From: Mucidula mucida | Lineage: Eukaryota > Basidiomycota > Agaricomycetes > Agaricales > Physalacriaceae | Assembly: GCA_015501055.1 (NCBI GenBank) | Contig: JADNYV010000171.1 | Location: 1-64,000 of the forward strand | DNA: 64,000 nt | Direction of reading: 5' to 3' | Shown: positions 11,207-23,915 of the stretch, piece by piece | Numbering within the stretch: the first letter of the stretch is position 1 | Layout: every line of letters starts with the position of its first letter | Notes under the pieces: generated by a model | The model's database searches: none | The model's input: the letters and a program-made list of their open reading frames with translations, nothing else | Told to the model about the DNA's origin: nothing | Position numbers and translations under genes: made by a program

Positions 11207-12055
11207 ATGTCGACCAAAGATTATTACTCTGCTTCCGGTGCCTCCTACACCTCACTCATACTTGGTGTCATTCAAAGCTCAGCCGGCGTCACAATCGTAC
11301 GTTCATATTTCGCGTCTCGTTTACTCATCTCTGATCTGCGATCTAGAGTGTTGCCGCTGTGGCTGCATATAAGCTGTTTCCATCGCTCTGCCCTCCTGCT
11401 CCCGAGTTTCGTCGTACACCGTCGCCTACCTGCAATCAGCGTCGTTCGCGGCGCTCGTCAGTTGACACCATGGCAACGGAGGCGTCGGATATCTCACTTG
11501 ATTCGGTTTCAACATTGGTTGAACCGGAAAACAAGCGTAAACGCAGATTGTCTGCTGGTAAGTCTACCCTTAATACTTCAACCGCGCGAAGTCTCACTGT
11601 ATACCAGCTTCCCTCAGCGAACCATTATCAAACTGGCGAAGACTACTAAGAACGAGATACGTCCCTTGACGCGCAGAAGCTTTACTGCCATCTCGTCTCC
11701 TTTCACCGCGTCTACCACATCGCTCCACATCCCTCGCGCCACTTCTACCCATGTGAAGGCGGCTATTAAGAACGCCAGGCGTAATTCAGCGGATATGTTT
11801 CTCCTTCATCGCAAGACAGCTGCGCCTTTTACCGCCGACTTCATAGGGGACGGTGTCGTAGAGCCTTCCCCACTTGTTAGACAATGGTGCTCGCTTGTTC
11901 CCGAGGAGTGCGCTCTTCTCGAACAGGAAGTGGTTGAGCCCTTTGTCGAAGAATCGCTGTTTGTTGAAGATCTGTCGTCGAAGAAGAGGAAGGTGTTCAG
12001 ACCAGTAAAGATGGGTAAAAAGTTTTCGCGAGTCTGTGTGCAAGTCTTTTCGTGA
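11207..12055 (+). pseudogene. Gene Z, unit 1, frameshifted
   Basis: By comparison with the open copies, the exons are 11,207-11,296, 11,347-11,557 and 11,608-12,055. A single T is missing in the third exon (cattatc here, catttatc in the other copies, near 11,625), so translation would stop after NWRRLLRTRYVP. The rest of the reading frame is intact to its stop at 12,055, so the break is recent. It shares the C-terminal variant KKFSRVCVQVFS with the unit 4 copy rather than with units 2 and 3. Confidence 0.8.
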
Positions 12056-12429
12056 CTATCAATCCTTCTCGATATTTCATACCCTGTTAACTTAGTAGTA
12101 ATACCAAGATGCTTATTATTACTTTATGTGGGACTTCTAAAGCACAGGGTAGTGTCGGGTTGAGCTCGATCAATGTGGGTCTATGTTCCAATTCGGCACA
12201 CACCGTCTGCACGATCATCGAGTTTCGTGTTTGTTGGCCATAATACAAAAGCTCCTTGATCAGACTGAAGTGTACCGTATACTTCATGTGAAGCACCTTA
12301 TCGTCGGCTTGGTCACTGCGACTGCTGCTAATGCCTGACAGTGTTGTCCGGCGGTTAGGGATAGTTCGATTATCAGAGATCTGTAAGTACATAGTATTCA
12401 ATGTACTTTTGCATCTGCTTACTTTTTTT
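12056..12429. other. 3' flank of gene Z and leader of the Brr2 copy, unit 1
   Basis: Conserved in all units. Units 2 and 3 carry about 65 extra bp here (21,540-21,605 and 40,812-40,877) that units 1 and 4 lack. A related leader also precedes Brr2 copy A (about 6,000-6,150). No protein assigned. Confidence 0.5.
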
Positions 12430-14140
12430 CACGGTCGTCAGGCGCAGCAGCGCACTGTGGCAGCAAGCGCCGGAGTTAAAGCAGCCAAACGATCGGTCCA
12501 GCAAAGGCAGGTCGATCATGTTGAACTGTTGACGGGATCGCGCCTTTCTTTCTACCTTCAACGTCGGCGACGACGACCACCACGCATAAGAAATATCGGG
12601 AATCGGCAAACGGGACTTTCTACCATACAACTATGGCAACTCTTCTTCCTTGGCGTTGACCACCGACCGCTCTGTATTGCCTAACCGCCGACTTCACCAG
12701 CAGGTCGCATCGACTCACGCGAAATGGGCTCTCGCATCGTTTTGTAGAATCGCAACGACGCGCAGAAGAAGGAGAAGAAACGGGCGATCGCATTGAAAAG
12801 GCTGCGCCCGGCTTTGCGTACTCGGATCATGGATTCTTTCGAGGCGACGCAGTCGAAGGCCTGACATATCGCCCGCGGACAGCAGAGACGCGCTGAAATT
12901 GGGTTTACGACAGCTCAAGGGTGTATCGGCCGATGTTATTCGTAAAGCAGTTGGTAAGTTGTACTGACTGTCTTTCTGACGTTGTTCTACAGCCACTTTG
13001 ACCTGGTAAGTTATGGGCGCTCTATATAAACGATCACCCTTTGACATTTCGAATAGAGTTTTCCTAAAATCGGAGAGCAAATATTGGCATGGCGAATGCT
13101 GGACGATTGTTGCCGCATCGTCTTGTTCACCACTTTCCAAAGCGTGCGTCATTACGTTTCCTGCCCTTCACCTTTGCTCTTTAAATCATACAGGCTGTCG
13201 GCTCAGGTTCAACCTATTGCTCGCTCTTTACTACGCATCGACCCCACCCCCCCCCCCCCCCCCGGATTTTCAGTAGGATAGACGTCGATGGTGAGGTTAT
13301 GCTCTCCCATGATACCTGTGTCCTTCGCCAGTGTCGAGCATAAAGCCATCATCGTGGTTCCCATGTGCGATCCAGTTCCGCCTGATTACTACATTTCCAT
13401 CATTGACCATTCGGAGACTCCTCTCCCCATTTCGTTCAAACACCTCTTCCTGACAGATTCCCGCGAGCTTTTCCGATCTCCAACCTCTGCATATCTCAGA
13501 TCTACCACCCGACTATCAGCACGTTCAACAAGATCCAAACATAGGTCTTCCAAGTCTTGTACAACTCGGATGGCAGAACAGTTTGCGTGGAGGATAATGG
13601 GACGTTCAATCTCGTCGATGGCGCCTACGCAAGAATGTGTAAGGCATTGGGTTGGTAGTCGCAGATGAGGTACAACTGGTTGGTGGTGAGGTTGGGTTGA
13701 CATATGAGGTCATCGTCTCGCGGACGAGACGCGGCTAGTTGTGTGTCGTTGGCGAACGCGAAGGATCTTCGTGAATGGATGGATGCCCCCTCGCATGCCA
13801 TCTTCCATTTTTTGCCCAGGTACATGATGCCTAGCTCAATTAGAAACGGTCGTTCATCCTCCCTTATAGGTCGACTATCCAGTCATGGTGTGCTACAGAT
13901 GATGGGCCGGGCGTGTTGCCCGAAGGAAGACGAGCGCAAGTAGTGTGTTATCATGTGCCAGCCAACGAAGAAGCATTTCTACAACAAGATGTTACTTGCG
14001 GAAGGAATACCGATCCAGAGTCATCCTCTGACACATTCCTTAGACGATCATTGATTGGTGGAGATAGCTGTGAAGACGATTGAGAACAAGCAGGACGCTA
14101 TAGTGAGTTGGGATGCCTCGACGTGTTCTGTGCTATTCAA
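12430..14140 (+). pseudogene. Brr2-like helicase pseudogene, copy B
   Basis: An N-terminal Brr2 piece (GFAYSD...DAVEGLTYRPRTAETR, about 12,810-12,890) is joined directly to Sec63-domain sequence (QLKGVSADVIRKAV, 12,910-12,955), so the whole first helicase cassette is deleted. It continues with LSAQVQPIARSLLRID, VVPMCDPVPPDYYISI, PLPISFKHLF, CVSLANAKDLREWMDAPSHA (13,741-13,800) and LQMMGRACCP (13,890). A long C run (about 13,246-13,263) lies inside the coding remains. Many frame changes and stops; not functional. It pairs with copy E in the other arm. Confidence 0.8.
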
Positions 14141-14793
14141 CTTATTGTCTCCGATGAATAGGATATTTTGATGTAGACGTACTTTTACCGCCGAATGACG
14201 TCCAAGTTTCGGGCGTCTCTACTGAAAGAGCTAAGCATTGCGCCCTCAATAGTTTTCAACCGCTGTCGAAGTTGACTGTATATGGATTGCCGCTCCTGCT
14301 TCAGCGAACACAACACGAGCGACGTGATCAGCACGGCTTCTGGGTCGTTATTGTAGCAAGTACGTTCTCCACTTATACTGTATCTATTTCGAGTTCGTGT
14401 TTACTTACCACTGTGATTCCAGTGATTCTCAGTCACCCAGAGTCTTAGACGACACGAGAGGTTCGCCACTGGGAATTTTCCATCGGAGCGTCTGTCTATT
14501 TCAAGCTCTGATCTGAGATGTAATTTGTTAGGCCGCCCAATGCAGATATGGCAGCCGATGGCGCACAGTTCTCGGAATAAACGGTTGGTGGAAGTTGTGT
14601 TGATATGGTGCGTATTTATCCTTCAAGCGAAATCCCGAAGGGTATCGTCGATGATCAGTCCCCAACGCTACAACGTCGTTCACACGCGGACGAGAGGCAC
14701 TTGATAGAGCGCGTATAATCGATCTGTATCGATTGTTGCTCTGGATTTTAATCGCATGCTGGCACTGTTGTGAAGCCCGGATCTACGCTTTGG
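14141..14793. other. Spacer with poorly defined remains
   Basis: The first 60 bases may still be Brr2 (TYFYRRMT-like reading near 14,175). The right arm lacks most of 13,980-14,620. Nothing else recognised. Confidence 0.35.
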
Positions 14794-15882
14794 TAGAATT
14801 GAATTATCCATGCCTTCCGTATTCACGAAGGTAGTCTCTTCAAGCGGTTGTATCGGAATGATACTCACAGCTACTAGCTGTAGATTCTACGCCACGGACT
14901 GTCTTCTGCATATAACCCCCCGCTTATGACTCCGAGGACGAAAGGCGCATAGGTACGCGGCTTCGAGTCTACCAATACTGATACGGTCTCATGTCCTGCG
15001 CTTAGGTATGGCTGGTGTACGATACATCGAGGTGGATGTACAAACGTCGGATGGTGTTGTCCTCAAGTGCTACCTTCTACGACAGGTACTCGTCATTGAG
15101 TCTAACGTTGGAGTCTAACCATATGCAAATACCAGACTAAACTGCCTACCGCCCGCGCGCCACAATTATTCTATTCCACGGACGGCTACCATAGTTGGTC
15201 CAATACGTTTACGACCTGTGGATATAATCTCTGGCAACTTGGTTCTAACATTTGATGGTCTCGTATCGCGGGCGAGTCCCTTACGTCTCACCAGGTACGG
15301 GGCATCGCTTGAAGGCAAACCCTCTGAATGGGGCTCTTCGACGCGACGCGCAGGCAGCGTTGGATTACGTTCTCGCGGACCCTCAGCTGAGCAGTGTTCC
15401 CGTGGTAGTAGTACGGCTGCAATCCCTCATCACGTGACTAGACCTTGATATTCTATTAGGTCCTCTATGGACATTCACTGGGCGGAGCAGTAGCAATAGA
15501 CCTTGCGCGGTAAGGTATGATTCTCCTCCGTGAGTATTGCCACGGGTGTAACGTGCCTACTTCTAGATACACGCCATGATGGTCGAGAACACCTTCCTTT
15601 CCATTCCCCGAGTCGCGAAGACCATACCATACCCATCGTGCGATATGTTACCTTTCTCGTACAACAGCAATGGGACTCTCGCTCGTGCCACGCTCGACGT
15701 TGATACTCTTCTTGAGTGCAAGCCTAGACCAGGTAGCACCAGAAGCACATACGCTGGGTTTGCGGGATATCGCTGCTGGGCGGGATCCCGAATCAAACGC
15801 GGAGCTGCAGGATGTGTTTCATTCGTTCCAGTATGGGGTGGTCATGGTTAGTGGCTTGATGCCAGAGGTTTCATTGTGCTGA
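14794..15882 (+). pseudogene. Bem46-like alpha/beta hydrolase, left copy, broken
   Basis: Bem46-type proteins are membrane-anchored serine hydrolases of unsettled substrate. Recognisable parts are the N-terminus (VFTKV...GMILTATS), RYIEVDVQTSDGVVLKCYLL (about 15,020-15,080), a TIILF segment near 15,165, SYRG then an intron and YGAS.EGKPSEWG, LRRDAQAALDYVLADPQLSS, an intron, the nucleophile elbow VLYGHSLGGAVAIDLA (about 15,460-15,510), ENTFLSIPRV (15,585) and LDQVAPEAH near 15,735. One extra base after EWG (about 15,334) shifts the frame, and the N-terminal exon has a deletion relative to the right copy. The gene is therefore broken, although most of the fold-defining motifs are still readable. 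Confidence 0.7.
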
Positions 15883-16836
15883 AAATATTCATGCAGCGGA
15901 TACTGGGATACAGCCCATGTATTTTGAGACAATTGACAGGTGCTTGCAAGGGATAACAGTCCGCGAAGTGTAGGGTGCTCTAAAGGGCGCCCTTAACTTC
16001 TCCTGGACATATATATGGAGTCTGAACTCTTGGCTTCTAACTCGATACTCGCTGCTTGGCTCATCAGGCAGTTCATGACGATAAGCTGCTGTTCTTTTTA
16101 GACGTTTCGTCACTATTTCATGCTAAGTTCAGATGATACCGCGCTCTGACATACGCGTAGTACGGGTCTTCAAGGTCGATGAACACACTCGTCTGTGAGA
16201 GCTGCCACCACTTCGATCTGCAGGATACGCCTGACAGTCCGGTCGGGATCAGGTATGCTTCTCCCTGTTGCAAGTACGCGCTTTTATCAAGCTAACTGGG
16301 GATGTTTAAGGCCACGTTACGCTAGACTCTGCCTGAATCGGCGTCAACGCACTGATGGCGTACACCCAGGTCTTTGCTTGGCCCATGCCAGGTTCCGACG
16401 ACAAAGCACTCAGCTACCCGCTCCCAAGATGACTGCGCGCCTTCCTGTGGCGGATTTCGCCAGGGCCTTGCCCTCGTAGAACACCATTATGTAAGTCTAT
16501 CCTGTTGGCTTCGAACCTCCATCACGCTGCATTTGGCTCCGGGTTGTCTTACAGTCTTGAAACTTCTGTTATCAGACCTGCTTCCTGGATAAACCATGCA
16601 CGGCAGTGTTGGTTTCCCTCAACAACCTCAATTCCTCTGGGCGGCTTTTCATTGCCATCAGGATGTGCGGTGCTTGGCGCGATTTGGCGGTGCATTTACA
16701 GATATCTCAATACATCCGACTGTCGATCACGGTTTACTCTTCTACGGCGAACTGCATAGACGTGATCATATGAATCGACCGCGAATACATTTCGGAAGGA
16801 TACATAAACCCAAAGCCCCGAAGCTACCCACTCATC
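15883..16836 (+). other. Segment with a frameshifted leader exon (MIPRSDIRVVRVFKVD) and unresolved exons
   Basis: At 16,134 a frame starts MIPRSDIRVVRVFKVD. One extra A near 16,184 breaks it compared with the right arm, where it continues CESCHHFDLQ. Donor-like gtatgc follows at about 16,253. Further frames (16,374-16,592 and 16,596-16,889) are conserved in the mirror segment but I could not join them into one model or name them. Confidence 0.35.
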
Positions 16837-19272
16837 ATGGCATCCGCGTCTGTCTCAGCAATGACTTATCGTTCAGGTGTGGAGCTTGAGCTTAATCCAT
16901 TGGACTATGCTTCTTCGTTCGTCACCCTCCATGCCTTTACGTCTTTTCTAACAGTTCTACAGTACTCTCGTGGAACGTGGAGAGCTGCTAGAGGACTGGC
17001 GTCTCCGGAGAGACAGGTCTCCAGGACAACGACCTGTTTGGCGATCTTCTTTTCGCTTGATGGTGGTCCATCTTCTGCACGCAACGCTTCTACTTATCAG
17101 CATATTTACGCTCATCGTTTCGTTGACACACGGGGAGCGGAAGGTAGAAATTGAAGTTGAAAATGTAAGTCCGCAGTCAACAAGCAAACTACTCTCCACT
17201 CACGGTGTTCAGGTCAGCCAAGTCACCAGTACTATTACCATCGTGGTGCAGATTTTCTTCACGGCATCCATTTCACTTTTGTATTTGCTGTCTAGTGCGG
17301 TAGCGATCGATGCTGCTATCCGACACCGTGAGCTCCCTATTCCGTAGAAGTATACATCTGACACAGAACTTAGCTCGTTCTATCATTGACCTCGACTATC
17401 GGCTTCAAGCCTGGTACGGAGGAGTGGGACCCTCCGTTATGAATGGTCTCTTCCATATGCATCGCTTCAGACAAATTTCGCGCAGTGTCCTCTTCGGTAT
17501 ACCTCTCTACTTCATCGCGGGCGAGATCTTGAAACTGACGTCGTCTAGCGTCCTCGGTGAGTCACACCTACTAGTGCAGGTGGTACATACCTCACAAGGC
17601 ACTGTTTTTAGGGGTTGAAGTCTACAACATGACAGCGACAAACAATGGTTCGGCATACAATCACCTCGTACCATTCGAGTATCCCAATTTGGTTCACTGG
17701 GATCACCAACCACATAATTGTTCCAGCATGAAAGACATAAATACTGATTTCTACAAGATTCAAGACTTGTGGCAGGTGAGTTCACTTCCTATCTATGTTT
17801 CCCAACATCCTTAGCTCTGTATGATCAAGGTTTCCACACGAACTCTTCGTCCGGATATCTTCGTTAACGAAACCTCCCATTCCGGGCTCATGGGCAAGTG
17901 AGTTGGGTCAGCCTATTTTTGAATGGTCTGACGTCGGTCTGCAGCGTTCTTTACGATATCCCGGATTCGTCTCAACCGTTTGACCAAGGTGCGTAGTGGT
18001 ACTGCATGTCGGACCATATGTAACCGTTTTCCCAGTCGATGTGAACGGCACAAAGATGCATGTGCACTGTTCACATATCAAGCCGGAGGACAGTCACTTT
18101 CAACCTCCGTATGTGGGTGATATCAAGTCGATTGGCACCGATTCTTCCGACGGTTATTATGTGCAATGGCCTTCCAACAATCGCAGTATTGTCGGTGCCT
18201 TTGCCAGATTGACCAATCGACCTCCCTACGGGACTCTGAACTCTTCCTTGTTCAATAGTAGTGCACTCTCCCTGGACCTCGATAACGACATCACCTACAA
18301 CGATAGTCTCCATCTCCTGTTACAGCCGTGGTCTTTCGATGATTTAAATGACGAAGATGGATATAAGGGAGCATCAAACCAGGTCCTCATGGTCGTAGCT
18401 GCGCCCGACAGCGACTTATTACTCCATGATGCGACCGGATCGGTCGCGTCTGTCAATGTCACGTCCCTTCTTGTGGCTGACGATTGCCTGAGCGCTTGCA
18501 GTAGCAATGAACTCATTGAAAACTCGGCCGAATGTGTGGACTATTTCCGAGACCACACCGAGTGCATCGCTGAGAGCAACACCTGGCATTTTCAAGCACT
18601 CGGTTGTACCCTTCGAACAACAAAGGCGAAGCTTTCATTGAATTCCACCGGGTTGCTGGTTGGCGGAAGCTCCTCGCAGGTAAAGCCTTCCGCCGCTCAT
18701 GCTTGGGATGATTTCTCGGCAGTGTATCCTCGTGATGGGAACGACTTCCTCGCGAACGAATTCCTCGAAATGTTTGTACCCGCCCCTTGCAGTAACGACA
18801 CAATACACCCCAGCAGGACCGGGACGTCATGTCCGGCATCCTTCTACATATCCTTCAAGCGAACAACTCACTCGCGTTCTTCGAGAACATGTTGGCTAAC
18901 ATGGCTGCCAGCTATCTCTGGAATATATGGCAGCTCTGCGACCAACCGTTCGCTTACGACTGGCCCTACCAACAATGCCAGTCTGTGCCCGAGAATTATA
19001 CTTCCATGCTGGCTACCACTGCGCAATACCATACACACCAAACACGGGCGAGACTGCAGATCGTCCCATGGAAAGCCGTGGTCACCGTGCTATGCGGTAT
19101 TGCGCTCTGCGCTTTGGCGTTTCATCTTCTTGGAACAACGACCGATAGCCATGCCGGGGTGCCATTGAGGGAGGCAAGATTCATGGAGACTGCCCGCCTA
19201 TTAAAGGATTCCGCAATACCTGATATCGTCAGCTTGTCTGCGTCAGGCTTTGATCAGACACCGCTAAGGTAA
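16837..19272 (+). pseudogene. Large putative membrane protein, left copy, frameshifted
   Basis: Multi-exon gene with exon 1 at 16,837-16,916, exon 2 from 16,963 to 17,164 (VERGELLEDW, then a hydrophobic segment HLLHATLLLISIFTLIVSL), and exon 3 from 17,213 (hydrophobic QIFFTASISLLYLLSSA). Later exons contain NLARSIIDLDYRLQAWYGG, SVLFGIPLYFIAGEIL and a long Asn/Ser-rich ectodomain with many N-x-S/T sites. One base is lost near 18,800 (after APCSND) compared with the right copy, so the last part (MSGILLHILQANNSLAFF to the stop at 19,272) is out of frame. Several ectodomain stretches (about 18,060-18,350) differ strongly from the right copy. Family not recognised. Confidence 0.65.
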
Positions 19273-19446
19273 GGCACCTTCTAGATTACTACTTTCGAGC
19301 TCATCGAGTGCCTTCAGATACGTTCGTGTCGGTTCGGAAGAGTTTACGGCCCGCCTAGATACTCGAGTATATGCAAATAATATACAGTCTAGTAGTAGTG
19401 CCAAATTGTAGCCTTTACATGCACCGTTATCATCGGCCGTATTCTC

Positions 19447-21258
19447 TAACGCGTCCAACCCAATATCATGGTCAGCACCACCATAAGCATCGCTCCAAAC
19501 TATGCTTGCCCTTCAACAGACTAAGCTGCAGCTTCATCGCAAAACTATGGTTCACCGTCACCGGCTTGATCACCTACAACTGCCCCGTAGACGGCTCGCC
19601 CCACAACGAGTCACCAGTTCGCTACCTTTTAGTAAGGCGCCACGACATTTTGATCTGCATCTTCGTCGTCCTCGTCGACATCGTATGACAGCAAGACTTG
19701 GTCACTTGGAGCATGATAGGCGCGCCGGCCGTGTACTCGTCCTTGACGAGCTCGTCGCTGACATCGAGTGTTGGGTATGAATTCACAAAGATAGCAACAT
19801 CTTGTTTATATAAATTGAACCTAAGCAACATACATGTACGCCGTAGACAGCTGCGAAAACTACTTCGCTTGTCGTACTCCGACATTTCCAAGATATCATA
19901 TAGCGACTCGATCCCCACCGCAGTGCAACGCTTGATGACCTACACCAGAATGAGGCTCACGTCCCCGACAACAGAAGGCAGCAAAGGCGTACCTCAAGCT
20001 TGAAATGAGGAACCTGTTGGCGCCATCGAGGAGATCAGACGTCCGACTAGAGTTATCATTAACATTGTCACAAAATGTCGTCAAAGGAAAGGCTTGCCTG
20101 CGGTGGGTACATTTCCTACAGACGAAGAAGTGCGAACTCAGCGCAAACTAATGGCCACTGCCTGTCGGAACGCCAACAAAGATGTTTCCGTCCGAGTTGC
20201 ACAAGGCTTGGAAGACCTCAGGTCGTGTTTCAATCTTGTGGCACATCGTGATAGTCGGGCTGCAGATCTGAGAAACGCAGAGTTTGGAGATCGCGACTCG
20301 TTGGAGAATTTCTCGGGAAGGTATGAGTGGTTGAACGAACCGATGAGACGAGTCTCCGAATGTAACCATCGGTCAGTGATGGAAACATAGAGGAGTAGAC
20401 GGACTGGAACACGGACTCGGTTATGGTGACGTTGTGCTCGTCCTCGCAACACCGCTGGCAAAGGACGAACGTGTCACGGAAGAGTATAACCTCTCCATCA
20501 ACGTGGGGATCAAGAAGCATTCGGCAGCACCATGGACCGTTTCATCCCACTGGAAATCGGGAATAATGGAAAGGTTGGTGCGTAATAAAGAGCGTGTGAG
20601 AGGGCCGACAGTCTATATAGCTTGGTAAGCAAAGGTGAAGGGCGGGAAACGCAACGACGCACTGTAACTTTGGGAAGTTGTCAACAAGGCGATGCAAGAA
20701 TCGTCCAGCATTCACCATGTCAATAAGCTCTCAAATGTCTGGAGGACTCTTATTCAGAAATCAAAGCGATTTCATTCAGATAGGTCGCCCATACTGACCA
20801 GGTCAAAGTACTAATACCATGACTGCCATAGAACAATGTCAGAAAGACAATCAAATAGGAAGCAAATGTGCAGCTTACAAACTGCTTGTCTTCTGCTTTA
20901 CGATTAACATCGGCCGGTACACTCTTGAACTGCCGAGCCAAAGAACCGCACATTAGTCTTGGCCGCCGATTCCTCAAAACTCTCTTTGACCGGGATGGGG
21001 AAGCAATCGAGCAGCTTCGCAAGCTCTAGCTTCTCTTCTTGACGAACCTAGGGAACAAATCAGGACGACTTTCCAAAACAAATTTGAAGAAATTTACTGG
21101 CAGAAACTTGAACCTGTTTGAGAGCGCAAAGACACGGAACAGTTCGAGCGTCGACGCCAAGGCGATCCCGTCGAAAGTTCCCCAGACATAAGCAACCTGC
21201 CTTTTCTGGACCAATCGTTTGACTGGCTTGCTGCCACAGTGCGGCGCCTGAGAGATGT
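19447..21258 (-). pseudogene. Brr2-like helicase pseudogene, copy C
   Basis: Read from 21,258 downwards: [36 protein letters not shown] (continuing EE), then a gap to [19 protein letters not shown]; a short helicase-cassette region ([36 protein letters not shown] at about 20,150-20,185, with the Walker-type Lys-Thr lost); and finally a C-terminal part absent from copies A, B and E: GIESLYDILEMSEYDKR, VNSYPTLDVSDELVKDEYTA (continuing GAPI) and DVDEDDEDADQNVVAPY. Broken by several stops and frame changes. It pairs with copy D in the right arm. Confidence 0.78.
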
Positions 21259-21707
21259 GAACAAAACTAAGCAGACACAAAAAGTACAACTAACACTGTG
21301 TACTTACAAGTTTCTGATAGTCGAACTATCCCTAACCGCCGGACAACACTGTCAGGCATAAGCAGCAGTCGCAGTGACCAAGCCAACGATAAGGTGCTTC
21401 ACATGAAGTATACGGTACACTTCAGTCTGATCAAGGAGCTTTTGTATTATGGCCAACAAACACGAAACTCGATGATCGTGCAGACGGTGTGTGCCGAATT
21501 GGAACATAGACCCACATTGATCGAGCTCAACCCGACACTCTATAGTGCGTGTCGAGTTCACGAGACAATACCGCAACTACTAGAGCCGCCCTCACCAGGC
21601 TAACCCGGCACTACCCTGTGCTTTAGAAGTCCCACATAAAGTGATAATGAGCATCTTGGTATTACTACTAAGTTAACAGGGTATGAAATATCGAGAAGGA
21701 TTGATAG

Positions 21708-22557
21708 TCACGAAAAGACTTGCACATAGACTCGCGAAATCTTTTTACCCATCTTTACTGGTCTGAACACCTTCCTCTTCTTTGACGACAGCCCTTCAAC
21801 AAACAGCGATTCTTCGACAAAGGGCTCAACCACTTCCTGTTCGAGAAGAGCGCACTCCTCGGGAACAAGCGAGCACCATTGTCTAACAAGTGGGGAAGGC
21901 TCTACGACACCGTCCCCTATGAAGTCGGCGGTAAAAGGCGCAGCTGTCTTGCGATGAAGGAGAAACATATCCGCTGAATTACGCCTGGCGTTCTTAATAG
22001 CCGCCTTCACATGGGTAGAAGTGGCGCGAGGGATGTGGAGCGATGTGGTAGACGCGGTGAAAGGAGACGAGATGGCAGTAAAGCTTCTGCGCGTCAAGGG
22101 ACGTATCTCGTTCTTAGTAGTCTTCGCCAGTTTGATAAATGGTTCGCTGAGGGAAGCTGGTATACAGTGAGACTTCGCGCGGTTGAAGTATTAAGGGTAG
22201 ACTTACCAGCAGACAATCTGCGTTTACGCTTGTTTTCCGGTTCAACCAATGTTGAAACCGAATCAAGTGAGATATCCGACGCCTCCGTTGCCATGGTGTC
22301 AACTGACGAGCGCCGCGAACGACGCTGATTGCAGGTAGGCGACGGTGTACGACGAAACTCGGGAGCAGGAGGGCAGAGCGATGGAAACAGCTTATATGCA
22401 GCCACAGCGGCAACACTCTAGATCGCAGATCAGAGATGAGTAAACGAGACGCGAAATATGAACGTACGATTGTGACGCCGGCTGAGCTTTGAATGACACC
22501 AAGTATGAGTGAGGTGTAGGAGGCACCGGAAGCAGAGTAATAATCTTTGGTCGACAT
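21708..22557 (-). CDS. Gene Z, unit 2 (249 aa, function unknown)
   Basis: The exons are 22,468-22,557, 22,207-22,417 and 21,708-22,156 on the minus strand, giving 249 residues in one frame. Residues 1-45 (MSTKDYYSAS, then LILGVIQSSAGVTISVAAVA) are partly hydrophobic and could form one membrane segment. The middle is Arg/Ser-rich (RRTPSP, QRRSRRSS, ENKRKRR), and the C-terminal third is acidic (VPEECALLEQEVVEPFVEES) followed by basic SKKRK and GKK motifs that could act in nuclear import. No known domain. It shares the C-terminal variant KKISRVYVQVFS with unit 3. Divergently arranged to gene P across about 1.5 kb before the transposon inserted. Confidence 0.55.
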
Positions 22558-23915
22558 TGTGGTGATGGTTCAATTTTGGCATTACGCACCACTGGGAAGA
22601 GGTTTTTATACCAATACCTTCAATGAGACAGTCTCTCTTGATTGACTGGTAGGGCAAAGGGTCTGGCGAATCCTACAACCAAGAGTCTGTAATCCTTAAT
22701 CTAGAGCCATCCTGTGAAGGTGCATCTCGTCTGTGCTATGCAATACACAGATGATACTACTACGTACTGAGAAGAACAGTTAGCGTACAGTGATTGAATG
22801 AGAAAAGTTCAACTTGGACCCACATACAGCGATCGCAGCTCCGTGGAGACTTTCTCGTTAACTCCGATGCAGTGCAAGCTGAGACACCGGAGAGATCTCA
22901 GCCCAACGTCGGGATGCAGCCTTCAGAAGCGCGTCTCGTCATAAGGCGAAGCGGTGCAAATATGTTGTTACCTTCGTGGTAAATCAACTTACCAACGCGC
23001 CTATATCCTTGTCTCATCCAGGTCTGAACGCGAATTCGTGACGTGTTGACGAACATTGGGCCTGAACAAAAATGATTGAGCAACCAAGCAAATGAAAAGA
23101 ACATTTGCGCGGACAACAAGCTTCGATAGTACTAAACGATTTGCCACGGCAACGTTTCCGAAATTATGCACGCCGCACTGGTCCTCGCTCGTGTCTTCAA
23201 CCAGGCAGTTCGACAGATTGGCATTGGAAGAAAACAATCGGCCATTGAAAGTCGGCCAAGTAGCACAGAGGCAGAGGGAACGAGATACGTCAAGATGGCG
23301 TACTAGACGCGGAAAATATACCATACACATGAGGCAGACTGGGAAGGGGTTGCATTCGGGTGTATCAGGCGAACGCGCTTGGCAGCTTGTCGAAGTTTTG
23401 GCAAGTTGGAGGAGTACGTTCTCAGTGATTAGAATAACATTAGGTCGACGTACCTCCATTAGCACTGAGGGCAGGCTTAAATGTATCCGTCAGGACAGCT
23501 TCCACCAGCCTCAGATGACTCTTGCGGATGACCAGTGATGAGGGATGAAAGCAAGCGTTCCGCGGACCGTGTTTACCGCATCATCAACCTTGGCTTCCTA
23601 CCTCCGACTTCAAGAACTTTTACCACTTTGTAAAGCATGGCAATTTCTGGTCGCCCCATCAGCTTCCTTCCGTCGCTTTCACAAATACCATTTCACGAGA
23701 TAGTCCTGACTCCTGATATACGAGCTTCCCATTTCTGAAACCAATTTTGGCTACTAGTCCACCGGAGATATCTTCTTTCTCCAGTCCACTGCCAGGATCC
23801 ACTGTGGACCCAGCTCTGAGTCCTACCGGCGGCATCGCCTCACCGGTTTATAACTGAGACACACAGGATTGATGTCTGGTCTATCACTTCTCAACGATCG
23901 AACTCAAACCTAGAC
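22558..23915. other. Inter-gene segment of unit 2
   Basis: Counterpart of 9,752-11,206. It contains overlapping opposite-strand frames of 148 codons (23,092-23,538, plus) and 154 codons (23,001-23,465, minus), both conserved in unit 3. Overlap on both strands and lack of any domain leave coding status open. Confidence 0.4.

Noticed and set aside
11207..12055. A 282-codon continuous frame as one unspliced protein
   Set aside because: It only exists because of the one-base loss in unit 1; the other three copies show a conserved three-exon gene with proper splice sites.
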